Assembly (NCBI GenBank): GCA_047967505.1
Contig: CM106539.1
Length of the DNA: 64,000 bases
DNA from: Dipteris shenzhenensis
Lineage: Eukaryota > Polypodiophyta > Polypodiopsida > Gleicheniales
Direction: 5' to 3' (one strand)
The stretch's first letter is position 1. Every line of letters starts with the position of its first letter. The position numbers and the translations under genes were made by a program. Positions 24,541 to 37,739 of the stretch are shown piece by piece. Under the pieces are notes generated by a model. It was not told where the DNA came from. It ran no database searches and was given only the letters and a program-made list of their open reading frames with translations.

Positions 24541-25293
24541 TTAATTGTCACGGGTTGCAACCTGCTCTAGTTTACGGCTCATCCTGGTCATCAAAGCAGT
24601 TAGCCTATTTAAACCAACTTTGAACATTGACACCTCTGTGGACAGTAGCTGAACTTGTTCTTTCAGCTTATCAACTTGTAGTCTACACCCATTCTCACAT
24701 ACAACTGCCCCTTCTCCACCTCTCCCCAAAATCTGCTGCATCCATTGATTAGATTCCTTAACGCTATTCTCAATTTGAGAAATCCTTGCAATGAGAGTTC
24801 CAGGGAATTCTGCCATGCCCTGCGCTATTACTGCAGCACCATCTGAATGGATTTCTCCCCACAAAGAGCCCAAATATCGTGTGTTCATGGCACATGCATC
24901 CTTATTATTCTCGCACATGGCTTGAATGGACTTTAAAAGATTGTAATGACTTGAATGTTCAGTTGCATGGGTTGAAGCTCTCCCCCTTATAAGTCGTTTC
25001 ATTATATTAGCAGTGCGACGTTTGCGGCTAGACTTAAAACGCTTTGAAGGCAACTTGGGACCGTGATTTGCTCCATGGGTTGAAGTCTCGGCCCTTGCTA
25101 AAACTTGATTTATCACATGAAGGCTATCTGGCTCAGGAAAAGATGACAACACAATGTCAGAAATTGCAGAGCCCTCCAACCTAGCAGCTCGCTTCATTGC
25201 CCGAAGGCTTTGTCGCCCATGAAAACCCGACTCCCCAAGATTTGGAACAACGGTAGAAGCCATTTCTGGAGCTGCATCCATAACAAAATACAA
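24541..25293 (-). CDS. Hypothetical basic/coiled-coil protein, possible Helitron accessory ORF
   Basis: An intact frame of 250 codons; the start may be the second Met (MDAAPEMAST). No domain is recognised. Residues about 80-95 (KRFKSSRKRRTANIMKR) look like a nuclear localisation signal. The C-terminal third (LQVDKLKEQVQLLSTEVSMF and onward) is a heptad-rich likely coiled coil. It is on the same strand as RepHel, about 660 bp upstream of its start. Nothing shows that it lies inside the element, because the Helitron 5' end was not found. It could instead be a nearby host gene exon or a different element's gene. Its openness over 750 bp in a region otherwise full of stops argues that it was recently coding. 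Confidence 0.45.
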   Translation of the reverse strand: MYFVMDAAPEMASTVVPNLGESGFHGRQSLRAMKRAARLEGSAISDIVLSSFPEPDSLHVINQVLARAETSTHGANHGPKLPSKRFKSSRKRRTANIMKRLIRGRASTHATEHSSHYNLLKSIQAMCENNKDACAMNTRYLGSLWGEIHSDGAAVIAQGMAEFPGTLIARISQIENSVKESNQWMQQILGRGGEGAVVCENGCRLQVDKLKEQVQLLSTEVSMFKVGLNRLTALMTRMSRKLEQVATRDN

Positions 25294-25739
25294 AAACCTT
25301 TTCAGGTATGTATTGGCTCAATTGTATAATTGGATCACACACATTCCATAGAACAAACATGAGCAGAAATGAATTGGCATAGGAGGTAGATACCCAAAGA
25401 TTGTAGCCCATCTCCTCTCAGCAAAGAATTTGGAATCAAGTTGGATGGATTGAGATATTTGTGAATGAGCTCGTGCCAAGCACTCATGCAAATATTTTTC
25501 GATTCAAAGGCGGTAAGTTGCTTAGAGTGACCAAGGATATGGTGGTAGGAAGTAGAAATCATAGGACATGTTAAAAGGAGAAATCGACATGGAAGGCACA
25601 TGGCCCTAGCGTCTATTTCAAAAATCAAATCCCCCTAACCTCCCCTTGCCATGCATTAGCCTCCTCTACCAAACCCTAAATCTAAGACCTTAGTCCTATG
25701 ATCATCACCAAGCAATCTTACTACAATCTTACTGTCTGC

Positions 25740-26453
25740 TCATGAAGGTGCTCCTGGGAAAGATACAATTAACTTTGGACCTTTCATATCCAACCACATC
25801 ATGGACTTATTTCACTTCTGTCCACCATTATATTTTGCTCCGTGTGTGTGTGTGTGTAGCCCCATCTATCATCCAATCGCCTCATCTCTCGAGCTTAGTT
25901 CTCATGGCTATAAAGCACATGATGTGAAACACACTTAATCCTTTACTCTCCTTGAGAAGCAAGGCTAACTTCTGAAAGAGGTTAGATTAGATCACTTAGG
26001 GAAGAGGATGCTGCCTTATCTCTAGACATCCTGCCAGCTCGATGCTCCTAAGAAAATACAAATACCTTTAATGATTACTGATCCAAACACATCATGGCCT
26101 TGTCTTATTTCACTTCTGCCTACCATTATATTTCTCGTCCCCTCTCTCTCTCTCTCTCAATGTAGCCCCACCTATCATCCAATCGCCTCACGTCTCAAGC
26201 TTAGTTCTCATGGCTATAGTCCACATGACATGAAACATATTTGATGCTTTACTCTCATTGAGAAGCAAGGCTAGCTTCTCAAAACAAAGGTTAGATTAGA
26301 TCACTTAGGGTAGAGGGTGCAAGCTTATCTATAGACATATTGCGAGGTCATCAAGATGCTCCTACGAAAGATACAATCACATTTAATGATTACTGGTCCA
26401 ACCACATCATGGCCTTGTCTTATTTCATTTCTGCCCTACCATTATATCCTTTC

Positions 26454-26526
<73 letters not shown>

Positions 26527-27930
26527 GTGTGTGTGTAGCCCCACCTATCATCCAATTGCCTCACGTCTCAAGCTTAGTTCTCATGCCTATAGTCCACATG
26601 ACATGAAACATATTTGACACTTTACTCTCATTGAGAAGCAAGGCTAGCTTCTCAAAACAAAGGTTAGATTAGATCACTTAGGCTAGAGGGTGCAAGCTTA
26701 TCTCTAGACATATTGCCAAGTCATCAACATGCTCCTAGGAAAGATACAATTACATTTAATGATTACTAATATCCAATCGCCTCACCTCTGGAGGTTACTT
26801 CTCATGGCCATAATGCACATGACATGAAACATATATACATAATCCTTTACTCTCCTTGAGAGGTTGATTAGATCACTTAGGCTCCAACCACATCATCTGG
26901 TCCAATCACATCATCGCCTCCATTATCTTTTAGTTCTTCCATCTCAATAATATAATCATCTACAAACTTAATTCCTTTCTGTCCACCATTAGCTTGTCTC
27001 AAACGATGCAAACTCACACACACACACACAATGTGTCCTAAGGAAGCAAAGAAGTCATGAATTATCAGATCGGAATGGTTTCAAGGCTAGCTTCTCAAAA
27101 CAAAGGTTAGATTAGATCACTTAGGCTAGAGGGTGCAAGCTTATCTCTAGACATATTGCCAAGTCATCAAGATGCTCCTAGGAAAGATACAATTACATTT
27201 AATGATTACTAATATCCAATCGCCTCACCTCTGGAGGTTACTTCTCATGGCCATAATGCACATGACATGAAACATATATACATAATCCTTTACTCTCCTT
27301 GAGAGGTTGATTAGATCACTTAGGCTCCAACCACATCATCGCCTTGTCTCTAACTAATACACTAACTTAATTCACTTCTGTCCATCAATATATTTTCCCT
27401 CTCTCTCTCTCTCCCTCTCTCTTTCTCTCTCACCTCTATTATCTTTTAGTTCTTCCGTCTCAATAATATAATCATCTAGAAACTATAAGATCATAATGGT
27501 TTGCATGATTTTAAAAATGTAGCTTACATTTAATGATTACTGGTCCAATCACATCATCGCCTCCATTATCTTTTAGTTCTTCCATCTCAATAATATAATC
27601 ATCTACAAACTTAATTCCTTTCTGTCCACCATTAGCTTGTCTCAAATGATGCAAACTCACACACACACACACAATGTGTCCTAAGGAAGCAAAGAAGTCA
27701 TGAATTATCAGATCGGAATGGTTTCAAGGCTAGCTTCTCAAAACAAAGGTTAGATTAGATCACTTAGGGTAGAGGGTGCAAGCTTATCTATAGACATATT
27801 GTGAGGTCATCAAGATGCTCCTACGAAAGATACAATCACATTTAATGATTACTGGTCCAACCACATCATGGCCTTGTCTTATTTCATTTCTGCCCTACCA
27901 TTATATCCTTTCGTCCTCTCTCTCTCTCTC

Positions 27931-27991
<61 letters not shown>

Positions 27992-29059
27992 AGCCCCACC
28001 TATCATCCAATTGCCTCACGTCTCAAGCTTAGTTCTCATGCCTATAGTCCACATGACATGAAACATATTTGACACTTTACTCTCATTGAGAAGCAAGGCT
28101 AGCTTCTCAAAACAAAGGTTAGATTAGATCACTTAGGCTAGAGGGTGCAAGCTTATCTCTAGACATATTGCCAAGTCATCAAGATGCTCCTAGGAAAGAT
28201 ACAATTACATTTAATGATTACTAATATCCAATCGCCTCACCTCTGGAGGTTACTTCTCATGGCCATAATGCACATGACATGAAACATATATACATAATCC
28301 TTTACTCTCCTTGAGAGGTTGATTAGATCACTTAGGCTCCAACCACATCATCGCCTTGTCTCTAACTAATACACTAACTTAATTCACTTCTGTCCATCAA
28401 TATATTTTCCCTCTCTCTCTCTCTCCCTCTCTCTTTCTCTCTCACCTCTATTATCTTTTAGTTCTTCCGTCTCAATAATATAACCATCTAGAAACTATAA
28501 GATCATAATGGTTTGCATGATTTTAAAAATGTAGCTTACATTTAATGATTACTGGTCCAATCACATCATCGCCTCCATTATCTTTTAGTTCTTCCATCTC
28601 AATAATATAATCATCTACAAACTTAATTCCTTTCTGTCCACCATTAGCTTGTCTCAAACGATGCAAACTCACACACACACACACAATGTGTCCTAAGGAA
28701 GCAAAGAAGTCATGAATTATCAGATCGGAATGGTTTCAATGATTTTGAAAATGTAGCTTGTCTCAAACGATGCAAACTCACACACACACACACAACGTGT
28801 CCTAAGGAAGCAAAGAATTCCAAATAGAAAGCAAAGTCAATTGAAAAGAAAGGCTAGCTTCTCAAAATGAAGGTTAGATTAGATCACTTAGGGTACACAG
28901 TGCAAGCTTATCTGTAGACATATTGCCAGGTCATCAAGATGCCCCTATGAAAGATACAATTACATTTAATGATTACTGCTCCAACCCCATCATCGCCTTG
29001 TCTCTAACTAATACACTAACTTAATTCACTTTTGTCCACCATTATATTTTCCCTCTCTC

Positions 29060-29093
<34 letters not shown>

Positions 29094-29400
29094 ACCTCCA
29101 TTATCTGTTAGTTCTTCCGTCTCAATAATATAATCATCTAGAAACCGTCGTAGCTTCTAAATCTCTCTCTCTGTCTCTGTCTCTCTCTCTCACCTCCATT
29201 ATCTTTTTGAAAAAAGATGGTTCTTACTTCAGTTTTCCCCTACCAAGAATCTAAGCGTCCACGAATTACGATCAGAATGGTTTCATGAATGTAACAAAGA
29301 ATTCATGAATTATCAAATCAGAATGGTTTCATGAATGTAACAGAGAATTCATGAATTATCAGATCAGAATGGTTTCAATGATTTTGAAAATGTTTAACAT
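25740..29400. repeat. Mosaic direct-repeat block with CT microsatellites
   Basis: Segments marked by GGCTAGCTTCTCAAAA, AGATACAATTACATTTAATG and ACTCACACACACACAC recur many times in variable order. The longest pair, 27082-27730 and 28094-28740 (offset 1012), is almost identical. 26300-26640 matches 27760-28095. (CT)n tracts lie at 26458-26525, 27917-27978 and 29050-29093. No coding potential. Confidence 0.9.
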
Positions 29401-29559
29401 GCAAACACACACACACACACACACAATGTCAATTGGGAAAAAAGTGATCACTTACCTGGATAAACAAAAGTTGTGGAGAGAAGCTAGTGCTAGTCCAACA
29501 ATAAAATGAAGCACCTGCAAGAAAAACAACCCAAAAAAAAAGTAAAGCTAAGCGAACTG

Positions 29560-29561
29560 TA

Positions 29562-29609
<48 letters not shown>

Positions 29610-29768
29610 AAATACGTAATGACATACACCCCCCCCCCCACACACACAAACACACACACTCTCTCTCACACACACATATAATCTCTCTCTCTCTCTCTCA
29701 TAGAAATACGTAATGACATACACCCCCCCCCCACACACAAACACACACACTCTCTCTCACACACACAT

Positions 29769-29814
<46 letters not shown>

Positions 29815-30105
29815 CCCTCTTCCACTTATCTTTCTCTTGCATTGGATCATCCCTCAAGATGGTTTTTAAGCATGTGCAATTCTCCCCCCTCTTCCACTTA
29901 TCTTTCTCTTGCATTGGATCATCCCTCAAGATGGTTTTTATTTTCTTTCATCTCCTTTCCTTAGATATTCATGCCGTTTCACCTTCCCCTAGCATCAATC
30001 AACCCCTACACCTCTCTTTCTCTCTCTCTCTCTCAAAACCACATACAAAAATTCTATAAACCTTCCCCCCCCCTCTCTCTCTCTCCCTCTCTCACAAAAA
30101 CACAA

Positions 30106-30165
<60 letters not shown>

Positions 30166-30930
30166 ACTCTCTCTCTCTCACACACATATAATCTCTCTCT
30201 CTCACACACTATAATCTCTCTCTCTCACACACATATAATCTGTCCCTCTTTCACCCAAAGGAAACGTGCATCCCTCAAGATGGTTTTTAATCAAGAAATT
30301 CGCCGGTATTGGCAGCAAGGAAATACGGGAAATAATTTAATGTACTTAATGTGTCTAGTTAGAACGAATGGACTAATGTTGGGTGCTCCAATAACATACA
30401 GCAATGGCTAGAGGAAGTGAATCGTATGACTATATGTGATATAAGGTAGACTGATACAGTTAATTACTTGAAGAGAAAGGAGGGTGTAGCATATGTGTCT
30501 ACATGCAAGGTTGCATGATGGCAATTGATTGACCTATAGTAGGGTGCACACTACCTCTTTTCCTTCAGGAAAATCTCTCCTTGCTTGCTCAAATCTACCT
30601 TCTTTCGTTCCTCCATTATCTTTATTTTCTTTCATCTCCTTTCCTTAGATATTCATGCCCTTTCACCTTCCCCTAGCATCAATCAACCCCTACACCTCTC
30701 TTTCTCTCTCTCTCTCTCAAAACCACATATAAAAATTCTATAAACCTCCCCCCCCCCTCTCTCTCTCTCTCCCTCTCTCACAAAAACACAAAAGCACACA
30801 CACACACACACACACAAACACACACTCTCTCTCTCTCACACACATATATTCTCTCTCTCTCACACACTATAATCTCTCTCTCTCACACACATATAATCTC
30901 TCCCACTTTCACCCAAAGGAAACGTGCATG
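29560..30930. repeat. CT/CA microsatellite cluster with local duplications
   Basis: (CT)n at 29562-29605 and 29772-29810, and (CA)n at 30112-30160. A block with ATAGAAATACGTAATGACAT occurs twice (29606 and 29700). A block with CATTGGATCATCCCTCAAG occurs twice about 70 bp apart (29840 and 29910). 29945-30260 is repeated at 30615-30925. Frames on both strands are compositional. Confidence 0.9.
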
Positions 30931-31880
30931 CATTAAATTTGAAGCATTTAAGGGCACATTTTTAATTTAATGCCCTTTACATCCTTTAAAATATCCATTT
31001 ATAGAAGTAAGCTTGTGAAATAATAATATTACTTTCTTTCTTTTCTGACTCACCCACCCAACTCACCCACCCGATTGAGGCTTTTGAGGAGACGCCGCCC
31101 TGCCTCTACTCCCCTAGGAATTCGAATGAGGGCCATCGCCTAGGTAGGCTAGCAGCCCTTCCACTGGGCTGCCGCGGCTTCCTCAAGAAGATTACTTTTA
31201 GCACCACCTTGTTTACAATGTTTCAATGGAGATTCAGATTTATGTTTTCCGCCTTTATCTTGTAATGTTTGAAATATTGTATTAGAATCTTTTCATTTAA
31301 AGAATGTCTTTTCAAAGAAGGGCGTGGTAAAGTCTTCTTGTATCTTCAAAAACTTACTCTTATCTTAGGGGGGTGGTCAGCCCTGCCAAAAAGGACCTAT
31401 CCGACATTTTTATTTTTATCTATTTATTTTTTGTAAAGCTCACTCTTATCTCACCAAAGAAACTACTCCTAGTAGCATTCGTGCTCTCATCACTATCAAT
31501 GGGCACTTGTCAAGGTGTTGGATTCTGCTCAAACAGCTAGTGACATTCAAATTTCACAAAAGTGAGGTAAATTCTAAGGATTTGGACTCCACTCACCATT
31601 TAGATTCTAGGGGGGGGCAATTGCACTTGGGTTTGAAGAAGCAATGGACGTCTAAATGCTTAAATTTCATAATGACCTTCTCTTTTCCGTGAAAAGCATT
31701 ATCTATAAGAATTTTTCGTTCCTAGCATTTCTGTAATTGCATTTCTTTCCTACCAAAATCCAGACAGCAAGAAAATGAGGCATAATCTTCCACACAAATC
31801 CTGTATGGTTCTCGTGTAATTCTTGTCTTGCAAAGATTTCCTTGTCTCTTCTATTGTGGACCTTGTCTCATACCTCAATG
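30931..31880. other. Gene-free stretch
   Basis: No gene could be supported. A GC-richer patch at 31060-31190 stands out from the AT-rich flanks but carries no recognisable motif. Confidence 0.45.
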
Positions 31881-31889
31881 CCTGCTTTG

Positions 31890-32440
31890 TCAATGAAACA
31901 ACAGGAGGAGGAGGATCGAGGCTGGATCGAACCTCAGGAGATGGAGCCAGCCGCAGGAGGTGGAGCTCGATCGAACCGCAGGAGGTGGATGGAGCTGGAG
32001 GTGGCACATGAGGTGGAGCGATGGAGGGTGGTGGAGGCTGGAGGAGCCACAGGAGCTGCGAGCTGGAGGTGGATGGAGTTGGTGGTGGAGGTTGGAGGAG
32101 CTGCAGGTGGCGATGGAGCTGGTGGTGGAGGCTGGAGGGCGCTGGATGGAGCTGGTGGTGGAGGTTGTAGGAGCCGCAGGTGGAGATGGAGCTGGAGGTG
32201 GCGCTCGAGCTGGAGGTGGACGTCAAGCAATCGCAAGAGCCGCAGGAGACGCAGGAGACGGTGCAATGGAGGATGGTGGAGGTTGGAGGAGCTGCAGGAG
32301 ACGGAGGAGGTGCAGGACGTGGAGCTGGAGGTCGCAGGACGTGGAGCTGGAGGTCGAGCCGCAGGAGACGAAGCTGAGGAGACGAAGCTGAGGAACGATG
32401 GAGCGGCGGCGGCGAGGCGGCGATGGAGCAACGGCGACGG
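31890..32440. repeat. G-rich minisatellite (GGAGGTGGAGCTGG-type units)
   Basis: Plus-strand units built on GGAGGTGGAGCTGGAGG and CGCAGGAGACG in irregular order. The bias leaves up to 205 codons open on several frames of both strands, which is why none is called. The G runs make quadruplex formation on the plus strand plausible. Confidence 0.85.
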
Positions 32441-32513
32441 CGCACCATTGAAGGCGTGAGGCGGCTTTCCATTGAAGGCGTGATGCCTCCCAGCTCGCCG
32501 CGCCTCTCGTCGC

Positions 32514-32575
32514 CACGTGGCGCCTCTCGACTCCCAACTCGTCGCCACGTGGCTATCCCAAGTCGCTGCCACGTG
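32514..32575. promoter_or_regulatory. Cluster of three G-box cores (CACGTG)
   Basis: CACGTG at 32514-32519, 32546-32551 and 32570-32575, each in GCCACGTGG context. G-boxes bind plant bZIP and bHLH factors. They lie beyond the 3' end of the transporter, so a promoter role is not evident; the repeats may simply be a short tandem duplication. Confidence 0.4.
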
Positions 32576-32881
32576 GCTATCCTCCCTCCTTCCTCCCTCC
32601 TTAATAGAATAGATAGAAGGCTTGTGCTTATCTCAAAATGCTAAAGCTTTAAATGTGTGGAATGAACAGGTGTGGCACAAAGTAAACGAAAAAACGACCA
32701 GATGGACAACAAAGAAGCAAGACCTCAAAGATGTGAGGATGAGACACGAAAGAACATACACATGCACATTGCACTCCATCTATCTAAGCTTGCATTCTTG
32801 TTCGTGTTTAAGGATTATAAGAATCTCCAGTGTTAAGCTTGAGCTGACTAGAAGGCTGTTTTTTCAGCCTTCTTCTCGGCT

Positions 32882-34515
32882 TCAGGCTTCCATATTACGA
32901 CTACCGGCACGTTTAACGATGGTGATTGATGTGCTCTCACCTATTCCCAGAATCGAATACACTGTTCCAACGGCACCTGCTCCTATTCCCACCACCGTCA
33001 GGCACACGCAGATTGCTATCTCTCTCCTCTTCAGATTACCCTGAAAGATTTTCCAATAAAACCAGCACGGTAGAATCAGGCAAATCATCACTGTGATCGA
33101 CGAGCCCACCAGTGAGACGACGTAGCCAAAGAATGGAAAGATTAGAGCCACAAGAATCAGTGCTATGACCAGCAGCGAACGCATCGTCAGCGCTAGGAGG
33201 AGGTGAATTTTGGAGTTCGGATGGAAGGGCAACAATGACTCGAGTTCAATCGCTACTGGACGCAGCAGAATACTGAACTTCACGATGGGAGTGATTATGT
33301 TGGCCCAGAGAGCTATCTTGGATGCAATGAAGCTCGAGGGCATGTTGAGAGTGATCTGAGATTCGGTTTCTCCTCCGAACATCGCCGCTCCCAGCAGGCC
33401 TATGCCCCCGTAGAACGTTGCGGCTACTCCGAAGCTCCAGGCCAACACCTGCGAGGAACTACGAAAGATCAGAATTTGTACCGCGTTATGTCGAGCTTCG
33501 CCCGGCCTGCACAGTCTATTTGAAGCAGTTTACCTTCTGAAACTGACTTCGATCGATCATGGAGGTGCGCACGCCGGGAAGCATGATGTTTCCTCCATAG
33601 GTGAACAAGTAGATTCCTGAGGTCACCGGCAATCCGTTCCAGCGCACTAGCGGAATATTTTTTGTGGTTCCGATTTCGTCAATAACACATATCCACAACA
33701 GCGTAACTAGGACCAGGACAGAGCTGGCGATGGACGATGCTGACAGGAACGCGAGCGATCGAAAGCTTCGCACCCACACTGTTGGAAGCAATACTAGGGT
33801 GGCCACAAAGGTCAGAAAATCGCGTCCATGAAGCCCCAGAAAACCAAGTTGGGTTTCTGTGAAGAAAGAAACGAGATTGTCGCTGAGAGAGATGCCATAG
33901 CCCACAAGGGCACTGAGAAGGTCAGCTAAGAAGAGAACAGTGACAATGAGACGGCCCTTTTTTCCAAACGCCTTGGTGCTGATATCCTGGTAGTCGGAGA
34001 GATCCGGATGAGCTTCCAAACAGCGAACGAGCAGGATGGTGGTGTAGTAGTAGGCGAGGGCGAAGAAGAAATTGAGGAACAAGCTTGCCCAGCCACCAGT
34101 GGCAATGGCAAATGGGGAGGACAGCACTCCGAGACCTGCGACGGAGCAAAAAGGGTAAATGATTGCAGTAGTTGGTAAAAGCAATGCACAATCAAGGTGG
34201 CTGAAAGGTACCGATGAGCAAGGCAACGCAATTTGCGACTGTGTGAAGAACGGTGCAATCGCCAGTGGAAGCAGCCTTGATTGTTGTGGGAAGGTTATGC
34301 TGGAGCAATGGACAGTCCACACAGCCTTCCATGTCGACGACGATTTTCTTATCCGGGTTGCTACAGCAAGCCGTAATCAAAGCCGAAGTGCCGCAACAAA
34401 AGCGAAGATTGCATGACGAGCTGGTGTTGGAAAAATCGCCAAAAATGATGTTGTGAACAGCCGACAGATCCGGCAGATGATTACATTGCTGCAGAAGCAT
34501 TTCACAACGTCTCAA
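32882..34515 (-). CDS. Vacuolar-type amino acid transporter, AVT/AAAP family (three exons)
   Basis: Multi-pass membrane carrier of the amino acid/auxin permease family, predicted to exchange neutral amino acids across the vacuolar membrane. Exon 1 is 34515-34212 (or from the Met at 34332), intron 34211-34136 (76 bp), exon 2 34135-33534, intron 33533-33449 (85 bp), exon 3 33448-32882. Both introns are GT-AG and phase-correct. The joined protein is 490 residues, or 429 from the inner Met, against roughly 400-550 for the family. Hallmarks are LLIG/LGVLSSPFAIATGGWA at the first splice junction (first helix), the tyrosine-rich third helix, TYGGNIMLPG, and about ten hydrophobic helices. Base composition is more GC-rich than the surroundings. 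No lesion is seen. The subgroup (AVT1 or AVT6-like) cannot be settled by eye. Confidence 0.85.
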
Positions 34516-34550
34516 ATTCTAGCTCAAACTCTACTTGCAATCTCGCCAAA

Positions 34551-34865
34551 ATGCAGCTCAGCGCTGCGTCCGTTCTGATTCCATGCGACTGGAAGTAAGC
34601 TCACAGAGTCACAGAATAATAGCCTCGCAAATTTTAGCTTACTAGCATTGCGTTCCAGAACATGATTTACAACTGGCCCAAATGGAGCTTCCAAGAATAT
34701 CAAGCGGGTGGAGTCATAGCGTTGCGAGAGAAATTACCAGTCGGCAATGGTGTAGAGAACAGGTAGTCGAATGATTCCGGCTATAATTGAAAGAACTCAA
34801 ACGTCTCAACAATCAGGCACTACCACAAGGTTGTCGCAGGGAAGGAGTTGTCGTTGCCAAATTGA
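34551..34865 (+). CDS. Possible small three-exon gene, product unknown
   Basis: Exons 34551-34594, 34646-34762 and 34817-34865 join in phase across GT-AG introns of 51 and 54 bp. They give 69 residues starting MQLSAASVLIPCDW and containing NMIYNWPKWSFQEY. I do not recognise the protein. Support is the phase match, the short introns like those of the neighbour, and the GC-richer composition. It is divergent from the transporter, with only 35 bp between the outer start codons, which favours the inner transporter start at 34332. An alternative third-exon frame also reads on with one stop, so the 3' end is uncertain. Confidence 0.4.
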
Positions 34866-36579
34866 AAAGACGTCTCTCCTAGACGATCCAGTGGTTGGGA
34901 AAGCATACCAAGGACATGGTTATGTTTCTTATACGCAAAGGTAAGGGATTCCTGCGGTAAAGTTGCACGAAACGACGAGCAACCGTCGGACGGCGCAATG
35001 GCTGAGTGAATGTAGACGCGTAGCTGTGAGAGTCGCTGGAGCTTGGAATCTTGTTGGGACTGATGAGCAAACTCAGGCTTTTCGTTCCTTTTTGTGTATA
35101 TTTAGTGGTTCAACTTGCACAACCGACAATACCTAAGCCACACCCTTCACGGCCAAACCAGTCACATGCTGATCTGGCCGTCAGATCATTACAATTGCTC
35201 ACAAGGTTATCCTATTGATGCACATGCCAATATACCCCCGCTTATAGAGCCAGTTCCCTCTTCGGAAATGGCTCGCATATATGCCGACCTCTCACCATGT
35301 TGCCCCTTAGAGGAGAATTCGTCCCCTCTCGGTGCCAAAATCCCCCTCATGTGAGCGATTCATAGAAAAGTTGGATATGTCAACGATTCAAAGGCAAAGT
35401 TGGATGTAGCAGCGTGTGACATTACTTGTATTTGCATAAAAAAGCACTTAGTCTCGTATTGCCCCGGTGGAGAAAAAAATTTCCATCTCCACCGGAGGAC
35501 TTGCAATGCCACACAATTGTAGGGGTTACACATAGGAACAATGTAAGCCATGGCATAACCTAGCAAATCTGTCGGAAAATGATATTACGGGAACGCCCCG
35601 TTACTGGGACGATCACGCTTGCCCTCTAGTTCGTCAACTCTCTTCTGTGTCGCATATCTAGGCTTCGCATGATGGATCTTTCAATTCATGTGATATTGAG
35701 AATGTGATGGAGGCTATCCTTACCTAGGCTTTGAATGCCGCTCAAGCAAGATTGTCAAGGAAGCAGAGGTTCAACCGTCCTTTGGAGGAGTGGCTAAAGT
35801 TTGAATGCACAGAAGCAACAATTCGTGTCAGGTTAATGAAGAGACATGGGGACGTTATAGCTTTGTGAATCAGAGGGCAAGCATGACCATCCCCTTAGAG
35901 AAGGTTTTCGCGTTGGCATGGGTTGGCATATATGCTAGCCCTCTTTGGCGGAAGGGAGCCTAGTAGAGTTGTGTGGGAACATCTTAGTAGGAGCTACCCT
36001 GTCACTTTGTGAGTGTTGAGTGGGACCTTCGCCACAATCTCCAGCCCATTTGTCAGCCAATCGAAGTCGAAGAGGGAAGCCACCATTCACAGAAAACCAT
36101 AATGCCTGTCAGCCAACCCTGTATTGCCCAACTAGAGTGCCCAACTAGAGAATGACAAAACCCATCTTCAATGGGCACAAAAAAGCTATGTTTAAGCATG
36201 GCAAATTCTTTAGCATTAAGAACAGTTATCTAATTCAGGTATGTAACATTGGTACTCGTTTCAAGATTCCCTAAAAAATACATTAAAATTATAACTTTTT
36301 CAAAGTCATATTTTGCGGAGTGAATTTTTCAAAACTTTTAAAATCCTATCAATTTTGGTACATAACGCTCACAAATTATGAAGGACCTTGACTCCAGAGC
36401 ACAATATCAATGTATTTAGAAAAATCAAGAAGTCTGTAATTTTTTTCCTTCCTTTGACCTTTTATTTTCAATAGAAAAACTACATGATACAACTTTCATT
36501 CCTGGGTGTAGTAATAAAACCTTATCGAAATTCTTAAGTTAAACTTTGTAGTATCACATAAAGTACTAAAAGAATAAAA
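34866..36579. other. Mostly unannotated; decayed plus-strand coding traces
   Basis: 35690-35870 on the plus strand reads as a frame with one stop (DIENVMEAIL..., then RPLEEWLKFECTEATIRVR). 36151-36237 reads MTKPIFNGHKKAMFKHGKFF and ends at a good donor (CAG/GTATGT). Neither is recognised. The rest holds no supported feature. Confidence 0.3.
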
Positions 36580-36960
36580 AAATATCATCAAATTAATGGG
36601 CAAAAGTAAATGCCTCCTTCTTCAAAACATTCAACGCATATGGATTCTAAAATGTCTTAAGAACACTTGTCTATTGAAACAATTCAAAATCACAAAATTG
36701 TCAATATAATTCCACAATTGGAGTCTTCTCAATTCTCCCATATGTGTCATCTACATCATCTTCATAACCACCCCCAACAACAAATTAATGGGGAAAACTA
36801 AATGTTCAAAACATTCAAAGCATATGGATTCTAAAATGTCTTAAGAACACTTGTCTATTGAAACCATTCAAATACAAAAAACTGTCAATACAATTCCATA
36901 ACTAGAGTCTACTCAATTCTCCCATATGTGTCATCTACATCATATTCATCACCCTCCCCA
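36580..36960. repeat. Local tandem duplication of the methyltransferase gene end
   Basis: AATTCTCCCATATGTGTCAT and the preceding ~150 bp occur at about 36585-36770 and again at about 36785-36955. The second copy includes the stop codon region of the methyltransferase gene. Confidence 0.8.
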
Positions 36961-37570
36961 GTCTGGGTTTCTTGTATAGGTTTGTCAATCGCTTTCTCTT
37001 TCACAACCTCCTTCTCCCATGTATCAGCTAGCTTGCCTGCCTCTATAAAACCTCGTTTCAATATCTCAGGAGGTTGGGGCTCCCTTGACGAGGCTACCAC
37101 CGAATCTGCATGGAACTTCCCACCTTTCAAACCAAGCTCCTGATGCTCATTAGGCAAGTGATGAATAGCAGTCACTCTCTTCTTTATGTAATCACATTGA
37201 ATAGGATCTTTTTCAAACTGCAATTACATTTCGACCCTTTTTTAAGACACATGATGTGATTGTGCCTGAACCAGCAAATAGATCGAGTACCCACTCATAC
37301 TCATTTGAAAACAAATCTATGAGTTGATTAATTAGGAGTTGTGGTTTTTTATAAGGATTTACTATCTCCCCATTCTTATCCATGGTCACATGCTTGAGCT
37401 TCTTCATCACAGCTAGAATAATGGAATGATCAGGAGTAAATGGAGCAGATGAGGGAAAATTGATGTGACCAATATTTTTTTTTCCATCCATAGACCAATA
37501 CCCAACTGAAATGTTTTCTGTAGTAGACATGAATCGATGTCCTTTCATTTGTCTCACATTCGGTTTCATC
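36909..37570 (-). pseudogene. N4/N6-type DNA methyltransferase domain, C-terminal half, one frameshift
   Basis: The domain belongs to the bacterial-type DNA methylase N-4/N-6 family (SAM-dependent amino-methylation of cytosine or adenine in DNA). Reading down the minus strand: NPYKKPQLLINQLIDLFS (the KP..L...LI...S segment before motif I), then VLDLFAGSGTITSCVLKKGR (SAM-binding motif I, near 37230-37290). One extra T near 37216 shifts the frame, and EKDPIQCDYIKKRV (the acidic end of the next strand and the following helix) continues in the other frame. An acidic tail of about 80 residues ends at 36909. The exon opens after an AG acceptor at 37571-37572. The catalytic (S/D/N)PP(Y/W) motif, which precedes motif I in this circularly permuted class, is not in this exon and was not found upstream. 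The fold is well supported; host, captured or TE origin is unknown. Confidence 0.75.
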
Positions 37571-37739
37571 CTACGACATGAAACAAAAATAAGTTTTAAA
37601 TTTATCAAAAGAAAACACAATTATAACAATAATAATTGACCCACAAAAAATCTTTGCATGTCATTGCTACACTCACCAATAAAGGTGGTCATGTCTAACT
37701 AGCCCAAAAATTAAACTTAAATTATTTAATTACTAGGAC

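Larger units (their letters stand above)
15538..25300 (-). mobile_element. Helitron region: autonomous element plus rearranged tail copies
   Basis: The core is the Rep/helicase gene at 18654-23884 (minus). Downstream on the same strand (18600 to 17074) is a non-coding tail ending in a candidate terminus. A second, mosaic set of tail and helicase pieces follows (17073 to 15538) and ends in a second copy of the same terminus. Upstream (24541-25293) lies an ORF that may be part of the element. The 5' end (expected to begin TC) could not be placed, so the right boundary is approximate. Confidence 0.75.
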